Assembly (NCBI GenBank): GCA_029289015.1
Contig: JARFUL010000176.1
Span: 1-8,148 of the forward strand
Direction: 5' to 3'
Origin: Syntrophobacteria bacterium
GTDB taxonomy: Bacteria > Desulfobacterota > Syntrophobacteria > JARFUL01
DNA length: 8,148 nt
The stretch's first letter is position 1, and every line of letters begins with the position of its first letter. Of the stretch, positions 1 through 5,487 are shown piece by piece. The notes beneath the pieces were generated by a model. It worked only from the letters and a program-made list of their open reading frames with translations. It had not been told where the DNA came from and did not search any database. The translations under genes were made by a program, and so were the position numbers.

Positions 1-191
1 TCGACGTTCTTGGCCACAGGCCCTCTGTCGCTCTCTGCTATGTCAAAAGTTACCTGGTCGCCTTCGGCCAGGGTCTTGAACCCGGGCATGTTGATGGAGG
101 AGTAATGCACGAATATGTCCCGACCGTCTTCCATCTGGATAAAGCCATATCCCTTTTCCTCACTGAACCACTTCACGATCCCGTTCGCCAA
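1..191 (-). CDS. Cold-shock domain protein (CspA family), 3' end outside window
   Basis: Small cytoplasmic nucleic-acid-binding protein of the OB-fold cold-shock family, which in well-studied members melts RNA secondary structure. The 63 visible codons begin [18 protein letters not shown]. They contain the RNP1-type motif KGYGFI (residues 15-20) and the RNP2-type motif DIFVH (residues 27-31), followed by SSI and the family's EGDQVTFD strand. The family is usually 65-70 residues, so only a few C-terminal codons are missing beyond position 1. The start is TTG at 191-189: it gives the standard family N-terminus, and a strong AAAGGAGGT Shine-Dalgarno lies at 207-199, 8 nt upstream. No in-frame ATG fits. 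The gene stands alone behind its own promoter. The family assignment is very secure; the specific paralogue cannot be told. Confidence 0.95.
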   Translation of the reverse strand, partial: MANGIVKWFSEEKGYGFIQMEDGRDIFVHYSSINMPGFKTLAEGDQVTFDIAESDRGPVAKNV

Positions 192-312
192 AGCTCTGAC
201 CTCCTTTCAAATAAATTCCTCTTCCCCTTTGAGCCCAGATATCTCGATTTAGACGTTTAAACCAAGCGTCAAGATACAACAACTATGGAAAAATCTTTGT
301 TATTCAGGTGGC

Positions 313-342
313 ATAATAAAACAGACCATGACAAATCGTCAA
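313..342 (-). promoter_or_regulatory. Sigma70-like promoter for the cold-shock gene
   Basis: On the minus strand TTGACG (342-337) is separated by 18 bp from TATTAT (318-313), matching the -35 and -10 consensus at 5 of 6 positions each. The predicted transcription start is near 306, giving a leader of about 115 nt before the TTG start at 191. Long leaders are typical of cold-inducible csp genes. A second TTGACG at 272-267 has no good -10 at 16-18 bp and is a weaker alternative. Confidence 0.5.
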
Positions 343-390
343 TAAAAACCGGACATCCGCGCGCTGGGCATCTCTGCCGGGAATCGCGCG
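343..390 (-). terminator. Possible intrinsic terminator of msrB
   Basis: CGCGCG at 385-390 can pair with CGCGCG at 358-363. Inside this lies a GGCA-TCTC-TGCC hairpin (367-378). Downstream on the minus strand a T5 tract follows at 348-344, just before the csp -35 box. The T tract is about 10 nt from the stem, and a second small inverted repeat (CGGA/TCCG) sits between them, so the structure is not ideal. Its position between msrB and the csp promoter is what supports it. Confidence 0.3.
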
Positions 391-468
391 AAGAGGTGAT
401 TTTGCCTGGCCGGGCACGCGGGAGACTATGCCTGCGCCCAAGCGGTGCAGGCGGGTAAGGCGGGGGCC

Positions 469-978
469 CTATCTCTTGGGAACGAACTTAAGCACCAGGG
501 AGTTGATGCAGTAGCGGAGCCCCGTGGGCTTTGGACCGTCGTTGAACACGTGCCCGAGATGCGCGTCGCACCTCGCGCAGACCACCTCGGTCCTCTTCGT
601 GAAGAGCGAGCGGTCCTCCCTCTCCTCGATATGATGCTTTGACACGGGCGCCAAGAAGCTCGGCCAGCCGGCCCCGGAATCATACCTCGTCCGGGAGCTG
701 AACAGCTCGAGGCCGCACGCGACGCACTGGTAGGTGCCCTCTTCCTTCAGGTCGTGGTATTCGCCGGTAAAGGCCAGCTCCGTCCCCTTTTTCCTCGTGA
801 TCCTGTACTGCTCCGGCGTGAGCAGCTTCCGCCACTCCTCATCGGTCTTGAGTACCTTCTCGATCATAACGGCCCCCCGCGTCTCCTCGTCGGCCCGAGC
901 CGGGCTACCCGCGACCATAAGCGCGAGCAGCCAGATGAACGGCACGCATAAAGATAACCTTTTGAGCCCTGGTGTCAC
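469..978 (-). CDS. msrB: Exported peptide-methionine (R)-S-oxide reductase MsrB
   Basis: Reduces the R-epimer of methionine sulfoxide in oxidised proteins. The 169-residue product has an N-terminal signal peptide (basic n-region to R7, hydrophobic 8-24, likely cleavage after A29 in SPARA-D), so it should act in the periplasm. The MsrB domain spans about 43-167. The zinc site is visible as C85-x-x-C88 and C134-x-x-C137, and the catalytic cysteine is C157 in RYCINS, with the [10 protein letters not shown] motif at 140-149. The usual SGCGWPSF motif reads SGAGWPSF, so the common resolving cysteine is alanine at 103 and no other free cysteine remains in the mature protein. Start is GTG at 978-976, with an AAGGGGG Shine-Dalgarno about 5 nt upstream; it alone supplies the signal peptide. 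Stop is TAG at 471-469. A promoter lies directly upstream. Confidence 0.95.
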   Translation of the reverse strand: MTPGLKRLSLCVPFIWLLALMVAGSPARADEETRGAVMIEKVLKTDEEWRKLLTPEQYRITRKKGTELAFTGEYHDLKEEGTYQCVACGLELFSSRTRYDSGAGWPSFLAPVSKHHIEEREDRSLFTKRTEVVCARCDAHLGHVFNDGPKPTGLRYCINSLVLKFVPKR

Positions 979-1011
979 GAAAGCCCCCTTGTGCGACGAT
1001 GTTTATTGTTG

Positions 1012-1040
1012 ATGATAACTTCCGGCTGGGGGAGGTTCAA
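1012..1040 (-). promoter_or_regulatory. Sigma70-like promoter for msrB
   Basis: On the minus strand TTGAAC (1040-1035), a 17-bp spacer and TATCAT (1017-1012) form a good sigma70-type match. The predicted start near 1005 gives a leader of roughly 27 nt containing the Shine-Dalgarno at 988-984. It suggests that msrB can be transcribed separately from the TPR gene 102 bp upstream. Confidence 0.5.
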
Positions 1041-1051
1041 CCCGGACGGGG

Positions 1052-1077
1052 AAAAGAAGCCCGGATATGCCCCGGCC
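1052..1077 (-). terminator. Weak terminator-like hairpin after the TPR gene
   Basis: Directly after the TPR gene stop, GCCGG and CCGG can pair around a GGCATAT loop, and the sequence then runs into TTCTTTT. The stem is short with a bulge and the T run is interrupted by C. It could give partial termination ahead of the msrB promoter; this is a guess from sequence shape. Confidence 0.22.
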
Positions 1078-1080
1078 CTT

Positions 1081-2055
1081 CTACGCGCTGCGGGCTGCTG
1101 CGCGGATGGGGAGACCCGATTCTTTGGACACCTTCTCAGCGGGGGCCGGCTTTTTCTTGAGCCTGTGCTTATACTTCTCGTAGACCTCGCAGCCCTGCTT
1201 GTATCCCAGGTCGCAGGCCTTTTTCGCGTCCCTGAGCGCGCGCTCGAGGTCCCCCTTGATGAAGTAGGACCGCCCCCTGTTGTAGTGGGCCCACCCGTTC
1301 TTAGGGTTGAGCTCAATGGACTTGCTCAGGTAGCGTATCTTCTCGTCGTGCTCGTTTTTCAGGCCGTGAAGCCAGCCCAGGTTGTTGTAGGAGGGCGCGT
1401 ACCTGGGGTCGAGCTTCACCGCGCTCTTGAAGTCGGACATGGCCTCGTCGTATCTCCTGGTCTTCACGTAGACCCGCCCCCTCCAGAAGTAGGCCCTGGA
1501 GTTTTTCGGGTCGAGCTTTATGGCCCTGTCCAGCTCGATAAGGGCCTTTTTGTGCTCCCCCTTCCTGTAGAATCTATAGCCCCGCTTCACCAGGTTTCCG
1601 GGGTCCCTGGCCCGCTCGCGAAAGGGGAGAATATCCTTGGCCTTTTCGGCAAGCCGCTCCTTGAGGCGCGCCTCGGACCGTTTCACCCACCGGACTATGG
1701 ATTTGCCGGGGCTGGAGAGGAAATCCCCCACCCGGCCCCTTGAGACCAGAAAGCCCGCAACGATGGAGACCACGAGGACCGCGACCACGTAGCCCACGGC
1801 CAGGTAGTCCATCTCTTTTTGCTCGGGCGGGGGAATCCTGTCGGGCACGGTCCCCGGGGTTTTTTCCGGCTCCTCAGCCGCGCCCCGCTCCGGCCCGGCC
1901 GCGGGAGGCCCGGTCGTTACCTTTACCGCGCCCGTCTCTGTATCTATCAGCAGGGTCGCGCCGCACCTGGTGCACGAGGCTTTGGCAAGGGGTGCATCGG
2001 GCCCTGGGACGGAACACCTGTACGCCGCGCGGCAGGCAGGGCAAACTATCCTCAT
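1081..2055 (-). CDS. Zinc-ribbon / transmembrane / TPR-repeat protein
   Basis: A 324-residue protein of unknown specific function. Residues 1-38 form a zinc ribbon of the MJ0042 type: C5-x2-C8 and C28-x2-C31, with Y12 and a hydrophobic strand ATLLID after the second pair. Then come an acidic, proline-rich linker (about 45-82), one transmembrane helix (about 84-105), a basic amphipathic stretch (110-150) and about four tetratricopeptide repeats (153-186, 187-220, 221-254, 255-288), each with recognisable W/Y-x2-G and LDP or LNP ends. The C-terminal tail is Lys/Ala rich. The ribbon end is probably cytoplasmic. By the positive-inside rule the basic residues after the helix are ambiguous, so the side of the TPRs is unsure. 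Start is ATG at 2055 with AGGAG at 2066-2062. TPRs point to a scaffold for protein contacts; no enzyme motif is seen. Confidence 0.85.
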   Translation of the reverse strand: MRIVCPACRAAYRCSVPGPDAPLAKASCTRCGATLLIDTETGAVKVTTGPPAAGPERGAAEEPEKTPGTVPDRIPPPEQKEMDYLAVGYVVAVLVVSIVAGFLVSRGRVGDFLSSPGKSIVRWVKRSEARLKERLAEKAKDILPFRERARDPGNLVKRGYRFYRKGEHKKALIELDRAIKLDPKNSRAYFWRGRVYVKTRRYDEAMSDFKSAVKLDPRYAPSYNNLGWLHGLKNEHDEKIRYLSKSIELNPKNGWAHYNRGRSYFIKGDLERALRDAKKACDLGYKQGCEVYEKYKHRLKKKPAPAEKVSKESGLPIRAAARSA

Positions 2056-2061
2056 CCGGGG

Positions 2062-2080
2062 CTCCTGGCCGCTTCCGGCC
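2062..2080 (-). promoter_or_regulatory. Tetraloop hairpin abutting the TPR gene ribosome site
   Basis: On the minus strand GGCCG-GAAG-CGGCC (2080-2067) forms a 5-bp GC stem with a 4-nt loop, immediately followed by the AGGAG Shine-Dalgarno (2066-2062). A stable stem next to the ribosome site may limit or pace initiation. No promoter, T tract or long structure is evident elsewhere in the 174-bp gap upstream of this gene. Confidence 0.25.
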
Positions 2081-2229
2081 GCGGCGATGAGGCGCGAAGC
2101 ATGGGAGGATGGATCGCTCCGGATGCCGGAAAGTCTATGGGGGAGGGTCTGGGGTGCATCTGGCCTAGAGATGTGGGGGTTCCAAGCGTGCCATATCCGG
2201 TGAGCCGCGATCCTGTCCGGGCTCGGTGG

Positions 2230-2616
2230 TCACTCGTCGTTGCCGCCGGACTCTTCCAGCCTCTCGAACGCGTCCTTGGCCGCGCGGTAAAGAACGGCCA
2301 GGTCAACCGGTTTGGCGAAGTAATCGTCGAACCCGGCCCTGCGGCAATCCTCAACGTCGTAGAACGAAGCATACCCGGTCACCGCGAAAATGGAGGCATC
2401 GGGTCGGTTTTGCCGGATCCTCCTGCACAGCTCCAAACCATCCATCCCGGGCATATTTAGGTCGAGAAACATGACGCTGACCCTATCCTGCTCAAGGATG
2501 TCGAGGGCCTCCCGGCCGCTCTTAGCGCAGACCACCGTATAGCCGACCCTGCTGAAGGCCTCCCGGAAGACCTCCAGGATCATCTCCTCATCGTCCACAA
2601 CAAGAATCTTCTTCAC
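2230..2616 (-). CDS. Single-domain response regulator (CheY-like receiver)
   Basis: A 128-residue stand-alone receiver domain without an output domain, normally phosphorylated on an aspartate by a histidine kinase. Counted from the GTG at 2616-2614, the acidic pocket is D8-D9 (LVVDDEE), the phospho-acceptor is D52 (FLDLNMPGMDG), the switch threonine is T80 (VTGYA) and the conserved lysine is K102 (FAKPVD). All key residues are present, so the domain should be functional. The GTG start gives the standard VKKILVVDD beginning and follows a G8 run 4 nt away that may act as Shine-Dalgarno. An in-frame ATG at 2649-2647 would add MQVKFCFGGGA, which is unlike the family. Its own promoter lies just upstream, and the only kinase-like sequence nearby is the remnant at 2752-3159, so the cognate kinase is probably elsewhere. 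The last residues (EESGGNDE) form a loose acidic tail. Confidence 0.92.
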   Translation of the reverse strand: MKKILVVDDEEMILEVFREAFSRVGYTVVCAKSGREALDILEQDRVSVMFLDLNMPGMDGLELCRRIRQNRPDASIFAVTGYASFYDVEDCRRAGFDDYFAKPVDLAVLYRAAKDAFERLEESGGNDE

Positions 2617-2661
2617 CGCGCCCCCCCCAAAACAAAACTTTACCTGCATCGTACCCGTGCC

Positions 2662-2698
2662 AGGTAAGAAATATACACCATCTTACCTTCTTGCTCAA
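2662..2698 (-). promoter_or_regulatory. Promoter with overlapping operator-like inverted repeat
   Basis: On the minus strand TTGAGC (2698-2693), a 17-bp spacer and TATATT (2675-2670) form a good sigma70-type promoter, with predicted start near 2663. A perfect 8-bp inverted repeat, AGGTAAGA (2688-2681) and TCTTACCT (2669-2662) around an 11-nt centre, straddles the -10 box and the start point. A symmetric site in that place is typical of a repressor operator. The 135-bp region is AT-rich compared with its neighbours. It drives the response regulator gene. Confidence 0.5.
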
Positions 2699-2751
2699 CA
2701 AATATACAAGGTCTTAGATCAATACCTCGTCCGCGTTTCGGCTCGAGCAAA

Positions 2752-3159
2752 CTAAGTGTCATTCTCTTTTGAGGATTTATAAATATCAACTTTCCTGCCG
2801 CTGACGTAATCCCGGGTCTCGTAGGCCGTAATGGACATGACATTTCTCGTTATGTGCCTCAGCCTGTTGCTCTGCTCCTTGATCTTCAGGAGCTTGGCGC
2901 AGATGGGATCATTGCTCGCTGCAGCCATCAACATCAGCTCACTCAGCCCCGAAATCACCTGCCCGGTCATGGTTATGCCATAAGGCCTCACACCCTGCCG
3001 GGTGGGCGCGTATATGGCGCGGCGGGCCAAAAGAGATGCCGTATTCGGCCCGCCGCGAGACGGACCACGGACCCTGAGCTTCACTGAATAATCAGATCGA
3101 AGGTGCTTGAATAGAGCGGGGCTTCTCGAAGATGTATTTAGCAACCACCATGCCAGCAT
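2752..3159 (-). pseudogene. Remnant of a histidine kinase dimerisation (DHp) domain
   Basis: An open frame of 135 codons whose last 70 or so look like the DHp helices of a deltaproteobacterial-type histidine kinase. QVISGLSELML matches the usual (L)xVISGxxELLL helix. Then come KIKEQSNRLRHITRNVMSIT and ETRDYVSGRKVDI, which resemble the E-Q-x-x-R-x-x-x-I-x-R-x-L helix and the ET-x-x-Y-x-x-G-x-x-x-x-D linker. The HEINxP box that should precede VISG reads YGITMTG, so the phospho-accepting His is absent. No ATPase domain follows: the frame ends at TAG 2754-2752. The first 60 codons resemble nothing I recognise and contain a strong palindrome, so they may not be coding. An ATG at 2970-2968 could start a 72-residue form, but its only GAGG is about 15 nt away. 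It could be a decayed gene or a small non-catalytic dimerisation protein. Confidence 0.5.
3018..3057. repeat. 11-bp perfect GC inverted repeat
   Basis: CGCGGCGGGCC (3018-3028) and GGCCCGCCGCG (3047-3057) are exact inverted copies around an 18-nt loop, giving a very stable potential hairpin. No T tract follows on either strand, so it is not an ordinary intrinsic terminator. It lies within the doubtful N-terminal part of the kinase remnant. Confidence 0.6.
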
Positions 3160-3260
3160 ATCCGCGCGCTATTGGAACGAATAACCTGCCGAACCGACGG
3201 CAAGATCACGGACGCAAAAATAATCCCAGCGAGGATCGCGGGTAAGGCCCTATGGGTCAT
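3138..3260 (-). CDS. Doubtful 40-residue ORF with hydrophobic N-terminus
   Basis: ATG at 3260 opens a 40-codon frame ending at TAA 3140-3138. The product begins MTHRALPAILAGIIFASVIL, a short basic start followed by a hydrophobic segment that could be a signal or membrane helix, and ends RICWHGGC. A GAGGA lies about 10 nt upstream. It follows the likely terminator at 3277-3297 and overlaps the start of the kinase remnant in another frame, so it may be the broken N-terminal end of a membrane kinase. I recognise no family and the gene may not be real. Confidence 0.2.
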   Translation of the reverse strand: MTHRALPAILAGIIFASVILPSVRQVIRSNSARICWHGGC

Positions 3261-3276
3261 GGGCAATTTTTCCTCG

Positions 3277-3297
3277 AAAAAAGGGCAAAATTTACCC
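3277..3297 (-). terminator. Intrinsic terminator of the caspase-cyclase cluster
   Basis: On the minus strand GGGTAA-ATT-TTGCCC (3297-3283) folds into a 6-bp stem (one G-T pair) with a 3-nt loop, followed at once by TTTTTT (3282-3277). It lies about 240 bp after the cyclase stop and before the kinase remnant. The stem is short but the T6 tract is uninterrupted. Confidence 0.45.
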
Positions 3298-3327
3298 CCT
3301 CGGATTGGTCTCTTGCCAGACTGGAGA

Positions 3328-3534
3328 TCAGGCGAAAAGATCGATGATCTGGCCGCTCGGCCTGGGGGTGGTGCGGGGTTTTCCTGAGAAATCGTAGCGG
3401 CAGGGCTCTTCGCTGGAGAACACTTTCGACCTGGATCAGGGGGTGGGGGCTTCGGCCTCTTTTGGCCCGGTAACCCAGGTGCCGCGCTCCTCGTAGAGGG
3501 TGATTGCCTCGGGAGCCCGCGCGGGAAAGCGCGC
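3328..3534 (-). other. In-frame coding-like tail beyond the cyclase stop codon
   Basis: Reading on in the cyclase frame after its TGA (3537-3535) gives 32 codons with a natural look (EAITLYEERGTWVTGPKEAE is part) to a TGA at 3438-3436. Another 35 codons (with SSEEPCRYDFSGKP and ending GQIIDLFA) run to a TGA at 3330-3328. Third-position GC is high in both blocks, about three quarters of codons by my count, as in the genes around. It may be an eroded C-terminal extension split by two nonsense codons, or the second block may be a small gene with GTG at 3423-3421. The cyclase is already of normal length without it, so untranslated sequence is also possible. Confidence 0.3.
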
Positions 3535-5487
3535 TCACAGGTTTACCAGGTAGACCTTTTCCGGGCTCTCGATCCCCTTCAGCTCCACCTCCCCCATGTC
3601 CTGGGCCTCTCTCTCGTCCCTCACCAGGGAGTAGGTCCTGCCCGTTATCAAAACGGACCCTTCCGGCGCCCTCTTCTCGAGCCTCTGGGCCAGGTTGACG
3701 TGCCTGCCTATGAGGGTGAACTCCATGCGCTGCCTGGAGCCCATGTTGCCCACCGTGACATAGCCGGTATTGACGCCGACGCGCATCTTGAAGTCGGTCC
3801 TGCCTTCGCCCAGCCATTTCCGGTTCAGCTCGTCGAGCTTCCCCTGCATGTCCGAGGCCGCGGCCACCGCGCGTTTCGCGGAGAGGCTCACATTCTCGGA
3901 GGTCGAAAGTTCCGGGTCTTCGGGATATCCCCAAAAGGCCATTATCCCGTCCCCCATGATCTTGTCCACCGCGCCCTGGTGCTTGAATATAGTGGCTATC
4001 ATCTCCTCCATGAATTCGTTGAGCACCTTCTGCACCTCTTCGGGATGATGGGTGTCGGAGAACCCGGTGAATCCTGCGAGATCGCAGAACAGCACGGTGA
4101 GCTCCCTGTTCGCGCTCTTCATGGAGAAAGACTCCGGCGACTCGAGTATCTGGTCTATTATCTGGGGCGAGAAGTAGGCCTTGAGCACGTCCCTCTGTAT
4201 GGAGCTCAGCCTGGCGGTCCACAGATAACCGTGGACCAAAAGGACCAAAAAGGCCGCGGCCGCGGCCAGGCTCACCCCCGCGAGATTCAGCACCACGGAA
4301 TAGCGGGAGAACAGGAGGAAATTGACAAGCCCAAAGGAGATGATAAGGCCCAGGGAGGAGAGCACGAAGTAAAGCGGCCTGAGGACCAAGGAGAGGAAAA
4401 AGATTATCGCGGCCATACTGAGCGCGACCCCGATGTTGACCGCGGTGGAGGTCTCGGTTATGAAGGCTTTTTTGAGTATCGTGTTTATCGCGTTTATGTG
4501 CACCACGGAGAGCGGCTCCGCGCTCCAAAGGGGCGTGGGGCCGATGTCCGTGGTCCCCGAGGAGACCAGGGAGACGATCGCGAGCCTGCCCTTGAGCTTC
4601 TCTTTTAACCCGTCGATCTTTTCCGCGCGGCCGTGGGCCGAATAGATCTCGTGAAAGGGGATGTGCTCAAAGGACCTGTCCCACCTGCCCGCGTAGTTGA
4701 TGAGCATGTATCCCTCGCGGTCCAGCGGCACGGTGATGGAGACCGCACCGCGCTTCAGGCTCAACCCCTCGTCGGGAACGAGCTCCATCTCCTGGATTCC
4801 GAGGTATTTGACCGCGGCCAGAAGGTCCAGGGAGGGAAAGAGACCTCCATTGAAGCCGATTATTAGCGGCAGGCGCCTGAATATGCCGTCAGGATCCGGG
4901 GACGCGGAGATGTGGCCCACCCCCAGGGCCTTCCGGGAGAAGAGCCTCAGGGGAACAAAGGACCTCACCACCTGGTGGAAAGAGCTTACATCCGGGCTGC
5001 CAAGGTCGAGCAGAGAGCCCAGAAGGGGCCTGTCATCATCACCGAGGTTCAGCCTCACCACCTGGGTCTCCCGCACGAGCTCGAAGCCCGCGGGCAGGAT
5101 TACCCTGCCGCTCTTTTCAATTGCCCGGGCGAGCATCAGGTCTTCGTTTTTCTCCGTTCGGCCGTGGAAGACCACGTCGAAGACGATGAGCCCCGCGCCG
5201 CACCGGGTCATCACCTCCACGGCCTTCGCGTGGACCGACCTCTTCCAGGGCCACCTTCCCAGCGCGTTTACGCTGGAATCGTCAATGTCCACGAGGAGGA
5301 TATCTTTTTGGGGCAGAGGTCTCCCGGCCAGGCGCAGCCGCGCGTCGTAGAGCCTGTTCTCCATCCCCGCGAAGAACCCGGGAAACCCGAGATAGGCCAA
5401 GAGTAGGACCGCAAGGGCTGCCAGGGGGTAGAGCCAGCCCCTCCTGCGACCCTCCTTCTCGAACAGCGGATGGGGGGAGCCGGTCAC
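3535..5487 (-). CDS. CHASE2-domain class III adenylate cyclase
   Basis: Membrane receptor-enzyme of 650 residues predicted to make cAMP from ATP in response to an extracytoplasmic signal. TM1 is at about 18-40. The CHASE2 sensor (about 41-345) shows the family start ENRLYDARLRL at 43-53 and the ILLVDIDDSS strand at 63-72. Three transmembrane helices follow (about 348-369, 372-393, 397-422), then a linker helix and the cyclase domain (about 460-605). Catalytic residues are in place: metal aspartates D469 (LFCDLAGFT) and D513 (KIMGDGIMAFWG), the adenine-selecting pair K509 and T591 (the Lys/Thr form common in bacteria), and transition-state N598 and R602 (VNLAQRLE). The start is GTG at 5487, overlapping the stop of the preceding gene as GTGA, which suggests translational coupling. 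The stop is TGA at 3537-3535. The natural stimulus is unknown; adenylate rather than guanylate specificity is inferred from the K/T pair. Confidence 0.93.
   Translation of the reverse strand: MTGSPHPLFEKEGRRRGWLYPLAALAVLLLAYLGFPGFFAGMENRLYDARLRLAGRPLPQKDILLVDIDDSSVNALGRWPWKRSVHAKAVEVMTRCGAGLIVFDVVFHGRTEKNEDLMLARAIEKSGRVILPAGFELVRETQVVRLNLGDDDRPLLGSLLDLGSPDVSSFHQVVRSFVPLRLFSRKALGVGHISASPDPDGIFRRLPLIIGFNGGLFPSLDLLAAVKYLGIQEMELVPDEGLSLKRGAVSITVPLDREGYMLINYAGRWDRSFEHIPFHEIYSAHGRAEKIDGLKEKLKGRLAIVSLVSSGTTDIGPTPLWSAEPLSVVHINAINTILKKAFITETSTAVNIGVALSMAAIIFFLSLVLRPLYFVLSSLGLIISFGLVNFLLFSRYSVVLNLAGVSLAAAAAFLVLLVHGYLWTARLSSIQRDVLKAYFSPQIIDQILESPESFSMKSANRELTVLFCDLAGFTGFSDTHHPEEVQKVLNEFMEEMIATIFKHQGAVDKIMGDGIMAFWGYPEDPELSTSENVSLSAKRAVAAASDMQGKLDELNRKWLGEGRTDFKMRVGVNTGYVTVGNMGSRQRMEFTLIGRHVNLAQRLEKRAPEGSVLITGRTYSLVRDEREAQDMGEVELKGIESPEKVYLVNL

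Noticed and set aside
991..1743. 250-codon open frame on the plus strand
   Set aside because: Antisense to the zinc-ribbon/TPR gene. The repetitive Val/Leu/Pro composition is the mirror of the TPR codons.
2118..2130. TCCGG-ATG-CCGGA hairpin as a terminator for the response regulator
   Set aside because: The stem is 5 bp with a 3-nt loop, and there is no T tract on either side.
2640..2843. 67-codon minus-strand frame between kinase remnant and response regulator
   Set aside because: Although partly protein-like, it runs through the clear promoter and inverted repeat and overlaps the better-supported kinase remnant.
3172..3387. 71-codon plus-strand frame in the gap after the cyclase gene
   Set aside because: No recognisable family, runs over the likely terminator and is opposite to all genes in the window.
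3257..4528. 423-codon open frame on the minus strand
   Set aside because: It overlaps the CHASE2 cyclase gene in another frame. Its product is rich in Arg/Gly/His without domains, while the cyclase frame carries all catalytic motifs.
3535..5487. General recoding of TGA as a sense codon, suggested by the open tail after the cyclase
   Set aside because: The response regulator ends in TGA at its natural length, and the DUF4384 gene ends in TGA within a normal 4-bp gene overlap, so TGA works as a stop here.
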